Source: DATJHM01 sp963777355 (GTDB lineage: Bacteria; Chloroflexota; Ktedonobacteria; Ktedonobacterales; Ktedonobacteraceae). Taken from it: a stretch of DNA of 64,000 nt. The translations under genes and the position numbers were made by a program. The notes below the pieces were generated by a model. The model was not told the origin of the DNA. It made no database searches and was given only the letters and a program-made list of their open reading frames with translations. The stretch covers positions 186,001 to 250,000 of the forward strand of contig CAVZQK010000080.1 in the NCBI GenBank assembly GCA_963777355.1, in the 5' to 3' direction. Below, piece after piece: positions 18,952-28,132 of this stretch; position 1 is the stretch's first letter, and each line of letters begins with the position of its first letter.

Positions 18952-19457
18952 TTTCTGAACTGGCAAAACAACGTATGCGCGATCTGGCGTCACGCTATCC
19001 CGTAGCTCGCTCGGCTGTCCTCCCTGCTTTGCATATCGCTCAACAGGAAGAGGGCTATATCACGAAAGAGGGTACGCTGGCGGTGGCTGAGGCGATTGGT
19101 ATTACTGTCGATGATGTTGAGAGTATCTCGACTTTCTATACAATGTATTATCAGCAACAACCAGGCAAACGCATTATTAAGGTCTGTAATAGCATCTCTT
19201 GCTATCTGCGCAATTGTGATGCGCTTATTGGTCATCTTTCAGATCGCCTCGGCATTAAGCCCGGTGAGACAAGCTCGGATGGTCGCTACACTCTTTTGAC
19301 GGTTGAGTGCCTTGCCTCTTGCGGGACCGCTCCGGTTTTGCAGGTGAATGATGAGTTTGTGGAGAATGTCTCTCTTGAGAAGGCCGATGCGCTGATTGAT
19401 ACCCTCGATAAAGAAATGGCCAGGGCGGAGCTAAACGCTGCCCCTATGCAGGATTAA
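18948..19457 (+). CDS. nuoE: NADH-quinone oxidoreductase subunit E
   Basis: 169 residues with a thioredoxin-like [2Fe-2S] domain. The four ligands are in KVCNSISCYLRNC (Cys-x4-Cys) and VECLASCGTAP (Cys-x3-Cys). With NuoF and NuoG it makes the NADH-oxidising module. It overlaps nuoD by four bases, and nuoF begins 5 bp after it. Confidence 0.95.
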   Translation: MISELAKQRMRDLASRYPVARSAVLPALHIAQQEEGYITKEGTLAVAEAIGITVDDVESISTFYTMYYQQQPGKRIIKVCNSISCYLRNCDALIGHLSDRLGIKPGETSSDGRYTLLTVECLASCGTAPVLQVNDEFVENVSLEKADALIDTLDKEMARAELNAAPMQD

Positions 19458-19462
19458 TAATT

Positions 19463-20812
19463 ATGCCAGAACTAATTGTTACGAAAGATTTTGATGTTCC
19501 GGGTATTGATACGCTGGATGTCTATCGGCAGCATGGCGGCTATGAGGCCCTGGCGAAGGCTCTGAATGAGTTCCAGCCAGATGATCTCGTAGAGATCGTG
19601 AAAAAGTCGGGTCTGCGTGGCCGTGGCGGCGCTGGCTTCCCTGCTGGTATGAAATGGAGCTTCCTGGCAAAGAATGATAAACCTCGCTATCTCTGCTGTA
19701 ATTGCGACGAGAGCGAGCCAGGGACGTTTAAAGACCGCTGGATTATGGAGACTTGCCCCCATCGCCTGGTTGAAGGGGTGATTATTACGAGCTATGCCTG
19801 TCGTGTGACGACAGCTTTTATCTATGTGCGCGGCGAACTGGCAAAGGCTGGTCGCCAGGTTGAACGCGCTGTGCAAGAAGCTTATGACGCTGGCTTGATC
19901 GGCAAGAATATCCTGGGGAGTAGCTATAGTCTGGATGTGATTGTCCATCGCGGGGCCGGTGCCTATATCTGCGGTGAAGAGAGCGCTCTGATGGAATCTC
20001 TGGAAGGACGCCGTGGTTATCCTCGCCTGAAACCACCCTTCCCTGCTGTCATTGGCCTCTATGGTGGTCCTACCGTGATTAATAACTGCGAGACGCTGAC
20101 TTCTATTCCGGCCATTGTCATGAATGGGGGCGAGTGGTATGCCAGCCTGGGCACTGAAAAAAGCAAGGGCACCCGTGTTTATGGCCTGAGCGGCGAGGTG
20201 AAAAAACCCGGCAATTATGAACTTCCTCTCGGTATACCTATGCGTACTCTGATCTATGATGAGCAGTACGGGGGCGGTATTCTGGGCGATAGAGGTTTCA
20301 AGGCCGTAATTCCTGGTGGCTCCTCAACGTTTCTTCTCGGAGCCGATAAGCTCGATACGGTGATGGACTATGAGGCGATTGCTGCGGCTGGCTCTATGCT
20401 TGGCTCCGGCGGCGTGATTGTTATCAGCGATGGTACCTGCATCGTTGGCGCAACTCTGCGCATTATGGAATTCTATCGCGATGAGTCGTGCGGCAAGTGT
20501 ACTCCCTGCCGCGAGGGTACTTACTGGATGACCGAGGTTCTGGAACGCCTGGAGCATGGTCATGGCCGCGAGAGCGATATCGATCTCTTGCGCGATATCT
20601 GCGACAATATCGCTGGCAAGTCTTTTTGCCCATTGGGTGATGCTGCCACTAGCGCTCTGACCAGCGCAATTAAACTGTTCCGCGCAGAATTTGAATATCA
20701 CGCTCAGCATGGACGTTGCATGGTCGGCCAGGGCGCGCACAATCACGTAGGGGCGGGGCTCGCCCCCGCCCTTGCCCCCGCCCTTGCCGCTACTCCGGCG
20801 ACGGTTAAATAG
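19463..20812 (+). CDS. nuoF: NADH-quinone oxidoreductase subunit F (NADH- and FMN-binding)
   Basis: 449 residues. GLRGRGGAGFPAGMKW binds FMN, CNCDESEPGTFKDR and the GAGAYICGEESAL stretch belong to the NADH site, and ESCGKCTPCREGT plus a later SFCPLGDAA hold the [4Fe-4S] N3 ligands. The family normally ends shortly after FEYH. Here about 30 further residues follow, of which HVGAGLAPALAPALAATPA is encoded by a copy of the dispersed GTAGGGGCGGGGCTCGCCCC repeat (from 20747), so the tail is repeat-derived. The tail ends just before nuoG. Confidence 0.95.
   Translation: MPELIVTKDFDVPGIDTLDVYRQHGGYEALAKALNEFQPDDLVEIVKKSGLRGRGGAGFPAGMKWSFLAKNDKPRYLCCNCDESEPGTFKDRWIMETCPHRLVEGVIITSYACRVTTAFIYVRGELAKAGRQVERAVQEAYDAGLIGKNILGSSYSLDVIVHRGAGAYICGEESALMESLEGRRGYPRLKPPFPAVIGLYGGPTVINNCETLTSIPAIVMNGGEWYASLGTEKSKGTRVYGLSGEVKKPGNYELPLGIPMRTLIYDEQYGGGILGDRGFKAVIPGGSSTFLLGADKLDTVMDYEAIAAAGSMLGSGGVIVISDGTCIVGATLRIMEFYRDESCGKCTPCREGTYWMTEVLERLEHGHGRESDIDLLRDICDNIAGKSFCPLGDAATSALTSAIKLFRAEFEYHAQHGRCMVGQGAHNHVGAGLAPALAPALAATPATVK
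20747..20790. repeat. Dispersed GTAGGGGCGGGG repeat inside the 3' end of nuoF
   Basis: GTAGGGGCGGGGCTCGCC followed by two CCCGCCCTTGCC-type units. The GC-rich arms GGGGCGGGGCT / CGCCCCCGCCC could form a stem. It is translated as Ala-Pro-Leu-rich sequence in NuoF. Confidence 0.75.
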
Positions 20813-20828
20813 AGGGAAAAACAAAAAA

Positions 20829-22991
20829 ATGGCTGAAGAGAAGAAAGATGATCTTGTCCATCTGACTATCGATGGTACTCCTGTGGCTGTCCCGCCGGGA
20901 ACGCTGGTCTGGAAGGCGGCTCAGGTTGCCGGTATTGAAGTACCAATTTATTGTTACCATCCGAAGATGCCGCCGCTGGGTGCCTGCCGCATGTGCTTTG
21001 TGGAGATCGAGAAGCTGCCGAAGCCTCCACAGACCGCTTGCACAACTCCGGTGAGTGAAGGTATGGTTGTTCATACCGATACGGAAAAAGTCCTGAAAGC
21101 TCGCAAAGGAACCCTGGAGTTTCTGCTTATTAATCACCCGCTGGATTGCCCAATCTGCGATAAGGGCGGCGAGTGCGATCTGCAAGATTTCACTATGCGT
21201 CACGGCCCCGGCGGGACACGCTTCGATCAAAGCAAACGCCATTTCCAGAAGCCGATTCCTGTCAGCGATGAGGTGATGCTTGATCGCGAACGCTGCATTC
21301 TCTGCCAGCGCTGCACGCGTTTTAGCTCGGAGATCTCGATGGATAACGGCCTGGTGATGGTGAAACGCGGCTTCCGTATGGAGGTCGGCACGGCTCCAGA
21401 CCATGCTTTCAATTCTATTTTTTCTGGCAATACGACGGAGATCTGTCCGGTGGGCGCTCTGACGGCTACTAAGTATCGCTTTAAAGCTCGCCCCTGGGAG
21501 CTGAAGCGCACTCCTAGTATCTGCAATAACTGTAGCGTTGGCTGCAATGCTCGCATCGATGTGCGCGTGGATAAGATTATGCGCCTGATGTCTCGCAACA
21601 ACGATGAGGTGGACGATGGCTGGCTGTGTAATCGCGGACGCTGGGATTTCGATTTTGTGAATGATCCTCGCCGCTTGCGCACTCCCCTGGTTCGCCGCAA
21701 TGGTGAGTTGACTCCCGCTACCTGGGAGGAGGCTCTGACGCTGGTTGCCACTCGCTTCAAAGAAATCTCTGCTACCCACGGTGTACAGGCCATCGGCGGT
21801 ATCGGCTCAACCCGTACTACTAATGAAGAAACCTATCTCTTCCAGAAGTTGCTGCGCCAGGTTCTCGGCACTCCTAACGTGGATCATCACCACGGCTTCT
21901 TCCCCAGTGTTCGTGACCGTCTGACTGGTCGCCCCTGGATGATGAGCACAAGTATGGCCGAGCTGGAACAGGCTTCGCATATTGTGCTGATTGCTGCCGA
22001 CCCCTCGCAACGCCAACCTATTCTGGATCTGCGTATCAAAAAAGCGATGCGTGCTGGCGCAAAAATTTTTATTGTCAATGCCCAGGAGACAGCTCTGGAT
22101 CGTTTCGCGGTAAGCAAGACGACGATCTCTGAATTCGGCGCAGGCGTGGCCGCAAGACTGCTGCTGAAATATGTATTCGATTCCGGTGCAGTACAGACCG
22201 CTGGTTATGAAGATGTGCTTGCTCGCTCACAACGCGAAGAAGAGGTTCATCTGGTGGCTGAGCAGACCTTTGGCGAGCTTGCTACCTCCCAACTTAAAGC
22301 CCTGGCTCAAGAGATTATTGGTGCAAAAGGTGCCGTTATCCTTTATGATGAGATGGCAACGCTCAATCCAAATTGTGAAGATCTCGCCGCCGATCTCCAG
22401 ACGCTGGCTGTACTAACTGGCAATGTTGGTCGTCCCGGTGCAGGCGTCGGCCCACTTTTTGAAGATGCAAACTCGCTGGGTGCGCGTGATATGGGCCTCC
22501 TGCCCGACGCTCTCCCCGGCTACGAGCCAGCAACCGAGACTGGTCTGACGTATGGCGAGATGCTGAGCGGTTCGCAATTGAAAGCTCTTTATGTCCTGGG
22601 TGCCAATCCTGCCCGCCATATGCTTACGCCAGAGCTTCCCGCAAGTATCGACTTTTTAGTCGTTCAGGATATCCTGCTCACCGAGACCGCTCAGCAGGCC
22701 GATGTTGTCTTGCCCGCCTTGACCTTTGCGGAAAAAGATGGCTCGATGACAAATCTGGATCATCACGTCCAGGTGATCCGCCGCGCTCTGCGTCCACTCC
22801 CCGGCGCAAAGGCCGATTGGGAGATCTTGTCGCTGCTGGCAACGAAGCTAGGCGCGAACTGGACCTATGCCAGCCCTGCTGATGTGCTACGCGAGATTGC
22901 GGCTACCAATCCTTTCTATGCAGGATTGAGCTATGAGCTACTTGGCTTGCAGGGGGTACGTACGCAAGAACAAGAGGTGACCCATGCCTGA
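20829..22991 (+). CDS. nuoG: NADH-quinone oxidoreductase subunit G
   Basis: 720 residues. The N-terminal [2Fe-2S] ligands are in CYHPKMPPLGACRMC; the His-Cys3 cluster and N4 region are in HPLDCPICDKGGECDLQD and CILCQRCTR...CPVGAL. SICNNCSVGCN...WLCNRGRW gives the Cys-x2-Cys-x3-Cys...Cys set of the extra N7 cluster, which only some bacteria keep. A molybdopterin-oxidoreductase-like domain follows, presumably without cofactor. The ATG at 20829 is used, 16 bp after nuoF; an in-frame codon further upstream lies within nuoF and adds unrelated residues. The stop overlaps nuoH. Confidence 0.95.
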   Translation: MAEEKKDDLVHLTIDGTPVAVPPGTLVWKAAQVAGIEVPIYCYHPKMPPLGACRMCFVEIEKLPKPPQTACTTPVSEGMVVHTDTEKVLKARKGTLEFLLINHPLDCPICDKGGECDLQDFTMRHGPGGTRFDQSKRHFQKPIPVSDEVMLDRERCILCQRCTRFSSEISMDNGLVMVKRGFRMEVGTAPDHAFNSIFSGNTTEICPVGALTATKYRFKARPWELKRTPSICNNCSVGCNARIDVRVDKIMRLMSRNNDEVDDGWLCNRGRWDFDFVNDPRRLRTPLVRRNGELTPATWEEALTLVATRFKEISATHGVQAIGGIGSTRTTNEETYLFQKLLRQVLGTPNVDHHHGFFPSVRDRLTGRPWMMSTSMAELEQASHIVLIAADPSQRQPILDLRIKKAMRAGAKIFIVNAQETALDRFAVSKTTISEFGAGVAARLLLKYVFDSGAVQTAGYEDVLARSQREEEVHLVAEQTFGELATSQLKALAQEIIGAKGAVILYDEMATLNPNCEDLAADLQTLAVLTGNVGRPGAGVGPLFEDANSLGARDMGLLPDALPGYEPATETGLTYGEMLSGSQLKALYVLGANPARHMLTPELPASIDFLVVQDILLTETAQQADVVLPALTFAEKDGSMTNLDHHVQVIRRALRPLPGAKADWEILSLLATKLGANWTYASPADVLREIAATNPFYAGLSYELLGLQGVRTQEQEVTHA

Positions 22992-24228
22992 TCTCTTCTG
23001 GTTTGTATTGGCTACGGTGGTAAAGTCGGCGATTGTGATTGTAATTCTGCTGACGGTCTTTGCCTTTATGACGGTGATCGAACGGCGCGTCCTGGCTCGC
23101 CTCCAGGGCCGTCTGGGACCCAACCGCCTCGGTCCCTTTGGCTCACTTCAGCCGTTGGCCGATGCTCTGAAAATGGCTTTTAAAGAACAGATTGTGCCAA
23201 CTCAGGCCTTCAAGTTTGCCTATCTCATCGCCCCTGTAATTGCGGTGGTTGTGGCCCTGAGCGCTTTTGCGGTCATTCCCATCGGCAATAGCTGGGGCGG
23301 TAGCGGCCATCCTTCGATCTGGGACCCTATTATCGGCGATATTAATGTCGGTCTGCTCTGGGTATTATCCATCTCTTCTCTGGCCGTCTATGGCATTGTC
23401 CTGGGTGGCTGGGCATCCGGTAATCGTTATTCCCTGCTCGGTGCTCTGCGTAGCGCTGCTCAGATCATCTCCTACGAGACAAGCCTGGGCCTGGCTCTAA
23501 GCGGCGCTCTTATGTGGGCCGGTACGCTGAGCATGGTCGGTATTATCCATGAACAGCTCACACAAGGCTACTGGTTTATCGTGGTGCAACCTCTCGGCTT
23601 TGTGATCTATCTTATCGCCGCCTTCGCCGAGGTGAACCGCGCTCCCTTCGATCTGCCAGAGGCCGAGCAAGAACTGACCGCCGGCTACCTGACGGAGTAC
23701 AGCGGCCTACGCTGGAGTCTCTATCAGATGGCCGAGTATATCAATATGATTACAGTCAGCTCGGTTGCCACGACGGTCTTTTTAGGCGGCTGGAGCTTCT
23801 TTGGCCTGACTGATAATATTCCCGGTCTCTCAATTCTGGTCTATGTGATCAAAGTTGCCCTTTTCCTGTTCTTCTTTATGTGGGTTCGTGCTACCCTGCC
23901 GCGCATTCGCTACGATCACCTGATGGCCTTTGGCTGGCAGGTCCTCTTGCCCCTCGCGGCCCTAAACATCGTCTTTTCTGCCTGCTGTGTGGCCCTGAAC
24001 TGGCCCTGGTATGTTAATACTCTCTTTGGCCTTGCGGTAATCGTCGCAGTCCTGTTCCTCATTCGAGGCCGCGGCCAAAGCATGGGTATTCGCTTTGAGG
24101 GGAAGAGCGCCAGAGGCAATCAGGTTCTTCCTTCTACCGTCCGTCTCGCCAAGTTCGAGCGCACTGTCGCCCCCTCGAATGACGCAGAAACAACCCAGAG
24201 CCAGGAGAGCGAGGCTGTTCAGGTGTAA
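22984..24228 (+). CDS. nuoH: NADH-quinone oxidoreductase subunit H
   Basis: 414 residues with eight or nine membrane helices. Signatures are RLGPNRLGPFG and APFDLPEAEQELTAGYLTEYSG, both at the quinone-chamber interface with NuoB and NuoD. It overlaps nuoG by 8 bases and has GAGGTGA before the ATG. The last ~45 residues are a polar, Ser/Glu/Gln-rich tail. Confidence 0.95.
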   Translation: MPDLFWFVLATVVKSAIVIVILLTVFAFMTVIERRVLARLQGRLGPNRLGPFGSLQPLADALKMAFKEQIVPTQAFKFAYLIAPVIAVVVALSAFAVIPIGNSWGGSGHPSIWDPIIGDINVGLLWVLSISSLAVYGIVLGGWASGNRYSLLGALRSAAQIISYETSLGLALSGALMWAGTLSMVGIIHEQLTQGYWFIVVQPLGFVIYLIAAFAEVNRAPFDLPEAEQELTAGYLTEYSGLRWSLYQMAEYINMITVSSVATTVFLGGWSFFGLTDNIPGLSILVYVIKVALFLFFFMWVRATLPRIRYDHLMAFGWQVLLPLAALNIVFSACCVALNWPWYVNTLFGLAVIVAVLFLIRGRGQSMGIRFEGKSARGNQVLPSTVRLAKFERTVAPSNDAETTQSQESEAVQV

Positions 24229-24302
24229 TACCAGTCACATCCCAACAGAGGCAATTATCTGGCAGGAGGGTAACGACGCGGAGAATAGAGACAATAATAC
24301 CT

Positions 24303-24393
24303 TGTAGGGGCACGCTGTTCATCTCTGTCCGTGCCAGCCTACCCACAGGCGTCGCACGCACGCAAGATCGTGTCCCCTCGCTGGAGAGAAGCA
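24303..24393. repeat. Mosaic dispersed repeat between nuoH and nuoI
   Basis: Begins GTAGGGGCACGCTG with TTCATCTCTGTCCGTGCC, then GCACGCAAGATCGTGTCC and CCTCGCTGGAGAGAAGC. The second half is the reverse complement of a segment at about 51020-51050 and matches 58075-58110 directly. Confidence 0.6.
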
Positions 24394-24616
24394 ATGCCAG
24401 GAGATAAGTACCGCGAAATTTTGAAACAACACAACAACTGCCTGTAGAAGAGCAAGTATCTTTAATCGCAGAGTTGGCATCTTCTCTTCATCGTAAAATA
24501 CAGGTTCAACCTCTTAGCACAATATCATGGAATATGCTGGCTTTGCAAAAGAGGTCTGGAAAGGTATTGATGTGGAAGCTTATCTCAATGATGAGAGAAA
24601 TTCATGGGATAGATAA
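24394..24616 (+). pseudogene. Remnant of a small antitoxin-like gene in the nuo operon
   Basis: Between nuoH and nuoI three frames in succession encode pieces of one small protein. These are an ATG-led MPGDKYREI, then LPVEEQVSLIAELASSLHRK, then MEYAGFAKEVWKGIDVEAYL ending DERNSWDR. The order and wording (LPxEEQxxLIxEL ... GxxKEVWxGIDVxxYLxxERxSW) resemble small DUF2281-type antitoxin-like proteins common in filamentous bacteria. There is no continuous frame, so it is called a decayed copy. No toxin gene is next to it. The family assignment is from memory of the pattern and should be treated as tentative. Confidence 0.5.
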
Positions 24617-24634
24617 AGGGATAAGGAGTAAAAC

Positions 24635-25249
24635 ATGTCTTTCGACATTATCAAGGGTATGGCAACGACCCTGAAGAATATGACCAGGAAGCCAACAACG
24701 ATTTCATATCCAGAAGAGGAGCGCGATCTGCCTCCTCGCTTTCGTGGCCGCCATGTCTTACACCGCTACGAGAATGACCTGGAGCGCTGCGTCGGCTGCT
24801 ATCTCTGCGCCGGAGCCTGTCCGGCTGACGCTATCTATATCGAGGCCGAGGAGAATACAGAAGAAAATCGCGTCTCCGCCGGCGAACGCTATGCCCGCGT
24901 CTTTGACGTGAATATGCTGCGTTGTATCTTCTGTGGCTATTGCCAGGCCGCCTGCCCCACAGGCGCTATTACCCTGGAGAATGGCTACAAGCTTGCCTCG
25001 TTCCATCCGGCCGATCTGGTCTACCATAAAGAGCAACTGCTCGAACCGAAAGGCCAATCTACCATAGGCTCGAATACTGTCTGGGGCGAGCAGCCACCCG
25101 AAGATGCTTCTCAGCCTGTCCCGCAAGAGTCTCATGTCTTCGATGGCTCTTCCGCTAGCGCCGCCGCTGTTGGCCTGGGTACCTCCAAAACCGAGCGCGA
25201 GGTCCTGCTTACAGATCCGGAACAGGATGAGGATAGAAGGAAACTGTAG
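24635..25249 (+). CDS. nuoI: NADH-quinone oxidoreductase subunit I
   Basis: 204 residues with two [4Fe-4S] ferredoxin motifs, CVGCYLCAGACP and CIFCGYCQAACP, for clusters N6a and N6b. These pass electrons towards NuoB. The ATG at 24635 follows AAGGAG at good spacing. The C-terminal ~70 residues are an acidic, Ser/Pro-rich extension. The 406-bp gap before it, the longest in the operon, contains repeats and the antitoxin remnant. nuoJ begins one base after the stop. Confidence 0.95.
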   Translation: MSFDIIKGMATTLKNMTRKPTTISYPEEERDLPPRFRGRHVLHRYENDLERCVGCYLCAGACPADAIYIEAEENTEENRVSAGERYARVFDVNMLRCIFCGYCQAACPTGAITLENGYKLASFHPADLVYHKEQLLEPKGQSTIGSNTVWGEQPPEDASQPVPQESHVFDGSSASAAAVGLGTSKTEREVLLTDPEQDEDRRKL

Positions 25250-25250
25250 T

Positions 25251-25775
25251 ATGTTTGAAATCATTTCGTTTACGGTCCTCTCTATCGCGAGTGTGCTCGC
25301 GGCAATTGGGGTGATTGCCCTGAAAAATGCCGTCTATAGCGCCCTCTCGCTGATTTTGACCCTGCTCTTCCTGGCAATGTTTTATATGCTCTTGAATGCG
25401 ATGTTTATTGCTATTGTCCAGGTCTTGATCTATGCGGGCGCAATTATGGTGCTCTTCCTCTTTGTGGTGACGATGCTGGCCCCGGATACACAAAACGAGC
25501 TGCTTAATGATCCTATTCACTGGCAACGGCTCGCCGCCGGCCTGTTAGGCGTGGTCCTGGTCGGTGCGCTGAGCTATCTGATCTTCAGTGGCGATGTCCT
25601 CACCGGCACCCACGCAGTGGGCGGCAGTCTGGCCCAGGTGAAATCGGCGCATGGGGACGATATTCAAGCTTTCGGCCTGGCCCTATTTCATGGCTTCTTG
25701 CTTCCTTTTGAGGTCACGAGCCTGCTGATCGTGATCGCTATTCTGGGGGCGCTGGTCTTTGGCCGCAGAACATAG
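25251..25775 (+). CDS. nuoJ: NADH-quinone oxidoreductase subunit J
   Basis: 174 residues, five predicted membrane helices. The motif VQVLIYAGAIMVLFLFVVTML is the conserved helix with the pi-bulge region of NuoJ/ND6. The ATG at 25251 follows AGAAGG. An upstream in-frame extension inside nuoI is not used, because it has no homologous sequence and overlaps a real gene. Confidence 0.94.
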   Translation: MFEIISFTVLSIASVLAAIGVIALKNAVYSALSLILTLLFLAMFYMLLNAMFIAIVQVLIYAGAIMVLFLFVVTMLAPDTQNELLNDPIHWQRLAAGLLGVVLVGALSYLIFSGDVLTGTHAVGGSLAQVKSAHGDDIQAFGLALFHGFLLPFEVTSLLIVIAILGALVFGRRT

Positions 25776-25820
25776 GAAGTATAAGCTAAGCAGAAGAAGA
25801 AGAAGAGAGGATTTGTTTTT

Positions 25821-26129
25821 ATGCATAGTGTGCCTCTGGTGGGTTATCTGACGGTGAGTGCGCTCCTTTTTACTATCGGCGTCGTGGGCGTGCTGATCCG
25901 CCGTAATCCACTTATTGTATTTATGTCGATTGAATTGATGCTGAATGCGGTCAATCTCTCGTTTGTGGCTTTTTCCAGTTTTCTTGATTCGGCTGATGGC
26001 CAGATGTTTGTCTTTATTGTGCTGACTGTGGCCGCCGCTGAGGTGGTGGTTGGCCTCGCGATCATTGTTTCGATCTTCCGCACTCGCCATAACATTGATG
26101 TTGACGAGATGAATATGCTTCGAGGATAG
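25821..26129 (+). CDS. nuoK: NADH-quinone oxidoreductase subunit K
   Basis: 102 residues with three helices and the two proton-path glutamates in MSIELMLNAVNLSF and AAAEVVVGLAIIV. This is the typical length for NuoK/ND4L. It follows nuoJ by 45 bp (purine-rich AGAAGAAGAAGAGAGGA upstream) and is six bases before nuoL. Confidence 0.95.
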   Translation: MHSVPLVGYLTVSALLFTIGVVGVLIRRNPLIVFMSIELMLNAVNLSFVAFSSFLDSADGQMFVFIVLTVAAAEVVVGLAIIVSIFRTRHNIDVDEMNMLRG

Positions 26130-26135
26130 ATAGTT

Positions 26136-28127
26136 ATGACGAATTTAAGTCTGGGCGTGCTGCTCCTGCCTTTGCTGGGATTTGTAATCCTGGGCCTTTT
26201 CGGCAGGTTTATGTCACGCTCTGCGATTATAGCGGTGGCCTGGGGCGCATGCGGCCTCGCCTTTCTCTGCGCTCTGATCAGTTTCTTTTCCCTGCTCAGT
26301 ACTCCTGTTTCGGGCCGCGCCTCTGATACGACTCTTTATGTCTGGGAGTCGATGACCAGTCTGCAAATTACGTTCGGCCAGCTCTACGATCAACTCTCTG
26401 GCCTGATGCTGCTGATTGTGACTGGCGTTGGCTTGCTGATTTATATCTACTCTGCGGGTTATATGGAAGATGATCCAGGCTTCTGGCGCTTCTTTGCTTA
26501 TCTGAACTTTTTTATTTTCGCTATGGTCCTGCTGGTGACTGCGGATAGTTTCCTCTTCTTGCTGGTTGGCTGGGGCCTGGTTGGCCTGGCTTCTTTCTTG
26601 CTGATCGGCTTCTGGTATCAGCGCCCGACAGCAGTGGCAGCGGCGAAAAAAGCTTTTGTGATTAATGTTATCGGCGACTTCGGTCTGATGCTGGCGATCT
26701 TCCTGATTGTGCAGCAGTATCATTCGCTGAATTATCAAGCGGTCTTCTCTTCTATCTCCCAGGTCTCTAATGGCAGTGGGATCGCGGTGGCGATTGCGCT
26801 GCTGCTTTTCCTGGCCTGTGCCGCGAAATCGGCGCAGCTTCCCCTCTATATGTGGCTGCCGGATGCGATGGAAGGCCCAACCCCTGTCAGCGCCTTGATT
26901 CACGCGGCTACGATGGTCACTGCTGGCGTCTATCTGGTTGCCCGCGCTCATCTGCTCTTCGAGAATGCCCCTGCGGCCCTCTACACGGTAGCAGGTATCG
27001 GCGGCGTGACTGCCCTGTTCGCCGCGACGATTGCTCTGTTCCAGCTTGATATTAAACGCGTCCTTGCCTATTCGACGGTGAGCCAGCTCGGCTATATGTT
27101 TCTCGCCGAGGGGGCGCACAATTATTCTGCGGGTATCTTCCATCTTTCTACCCATGCCTACTTTAAAGCTCTGCTTTTCCTGGGTGCCGGTGCGGTGATT
27201 CACGCTCTCGGTGGCGAGCAGGATATTCGCAAGATGGGCGGCTTGCGCTCTCGTCTGCCAATTACGTTCTGGACGTTCCTGGCTGCGGCCCTGGCGATCA
27301 GTGGTATTCCCCCTTTCGCTGGCTTCTGGAGTAAAGATGAAATTCTTGGTTCTCTGCTTCAGCAGGCGAATAGCTCTGGCAATGTCTGGTTCTACCTGCT
27401 CTGGATTATCGGTCTCTTGACGGCTGGCTTGACGGCATTCTATATGTTCCGTCTCTTCTTTGGTATCTTCCTCGGCCAGTATCGCGGCAACGCAGTTGTT
27501 GCCCATGTTGACGAGGAGGGCGAGCCTGAGGCAGAGGAGACAGGCGGCCATCATGCCGGTCCTGTGAGCTATGAGCACATTCACGAGGTTGGCCCGGTGA
27601 TGAGTGTTCCTCTGATTATTCTGGGCGTGCTTTCGGTGATTGGTGGCTTCGTTGGCTCCTATCTGCTCTTTGGTTCCTCTGCCGAACCTCTCGCCGCTCT
27701 TCTCTCCCCAGCCGTAGGCGCGGCCCCTGGCATTGCTTTCAGTGCAGCCTGGCTCTCTACTGGTATAAGTGTCGTTCTCGCTCTGCTTGGTATCTTCGCG
27801 GCCTGGCGTCTCTATGGACAAGGTTTTGCCTACAAGGAGAATTCCAACCCGTTCTATCAGCTCGTTCTACATAAGTATTATGTCGATGAAGCTCTCGATG
27901 CCGTCCTTGTGAAACCTCTCCAGGGGCTGGGACGCGCTCTGAATACGGGCCTGGAAGGTAGTACTCTTGACGGCGGCAGCCGGGGCATTGCTGCTTTCTT
28001 CCGAGGTACAAGTGGTCTTTTGCGCAAAGTTCAGACTGGCTATATGCGCAATTATGCTCTGGGCATTCTGTTCGGTGTGGTCTTGCTGGTCGTCTATTAT
28101 GTTGTTGTATACGCGGTGAGGGGGTAG
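26136..28127 (+). CDS. nuoL: NADH-quinone oxidoreductase subunit L
   Basis: 663-residue antiporter-like proton pump subunit. LPLYMWLPDAMEGPTPVSALIHAATMV and LLAYSTVSQLGYM-like LAYSTVSQLGYMF are the family signatures, with the key Lys and Glu of the proton channel. The C-terminus carries the long lateral helix region and a final membrane anchor. A His/Glu-rich loop (EETGGHHAGPVSYEHIHEVG) lies before the C-terminal helices. Start at ATG 26136. Confidence 0.95.
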   Translation: MTNLSLGVLLLPLLGFVILGLFGRFMSRSAIIAVAWGACGLAFLCALISFFSLLSTPVSGRASDTTLYVWESMTSLQITFGQLYDQLSGLMLLIVTGVGLLIYIYSAGYMEDDPGFWRFFAYLNFFIFAMVLLVTADSFLFLLVGWGLVGLASFLLIGFWYQRPTAVAAAKKAFVINVIGDFGLMLAIFLIVQQYHSLNYQAVFSSISQVSNGSGIAVAIALLLFLACAAKSAQLPLYMWLPDAMEGPTPVSALIHAATMVTAGVYLVARAHLLFENAPAALYTVAGIGGVTALFAATIALFQLDIKRVLAYSTVSQLGYMFLAEGAHNYSAGIFHLSTHAYFKALLFLGAGAVIHALGGEQDIRKMGGLRSRLPITFWTFLAAALAISGIPPFAGFWSKDEILGSLLQQANSSGNVWFYLLWIIGLLTAGLTAFYMFRLFFGIFLGQYRGNAVVAHVDEEGEPEAEETGGHHAGPVSYEHIHEVGPVMSVPLIILGVLSVIGGFVGSYLLFGSSAEPLAALLSPAVGAAPGIAFSAAWLSTGISVVLALLGIFAAWRLYGQGFAYKENSNPFYQLVLHKYYVDEALDAVLVKPLQGLGRALNTGLEGSTLDGGSRGIAAFFRGTSGLLRKVQTGYMRNYALGILFGVVLLVVYYVVVYAVRG

Positions 28128-28132
28128 CAGCT

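Noticed and set aside
26214..27821. 535-codon open frame antisense to nuoL
   Set aside because: Arg/Gln/His-rich translation with no domain pattern, lies wholly opposite a conserved gene; an effect of nuoL codon usage.
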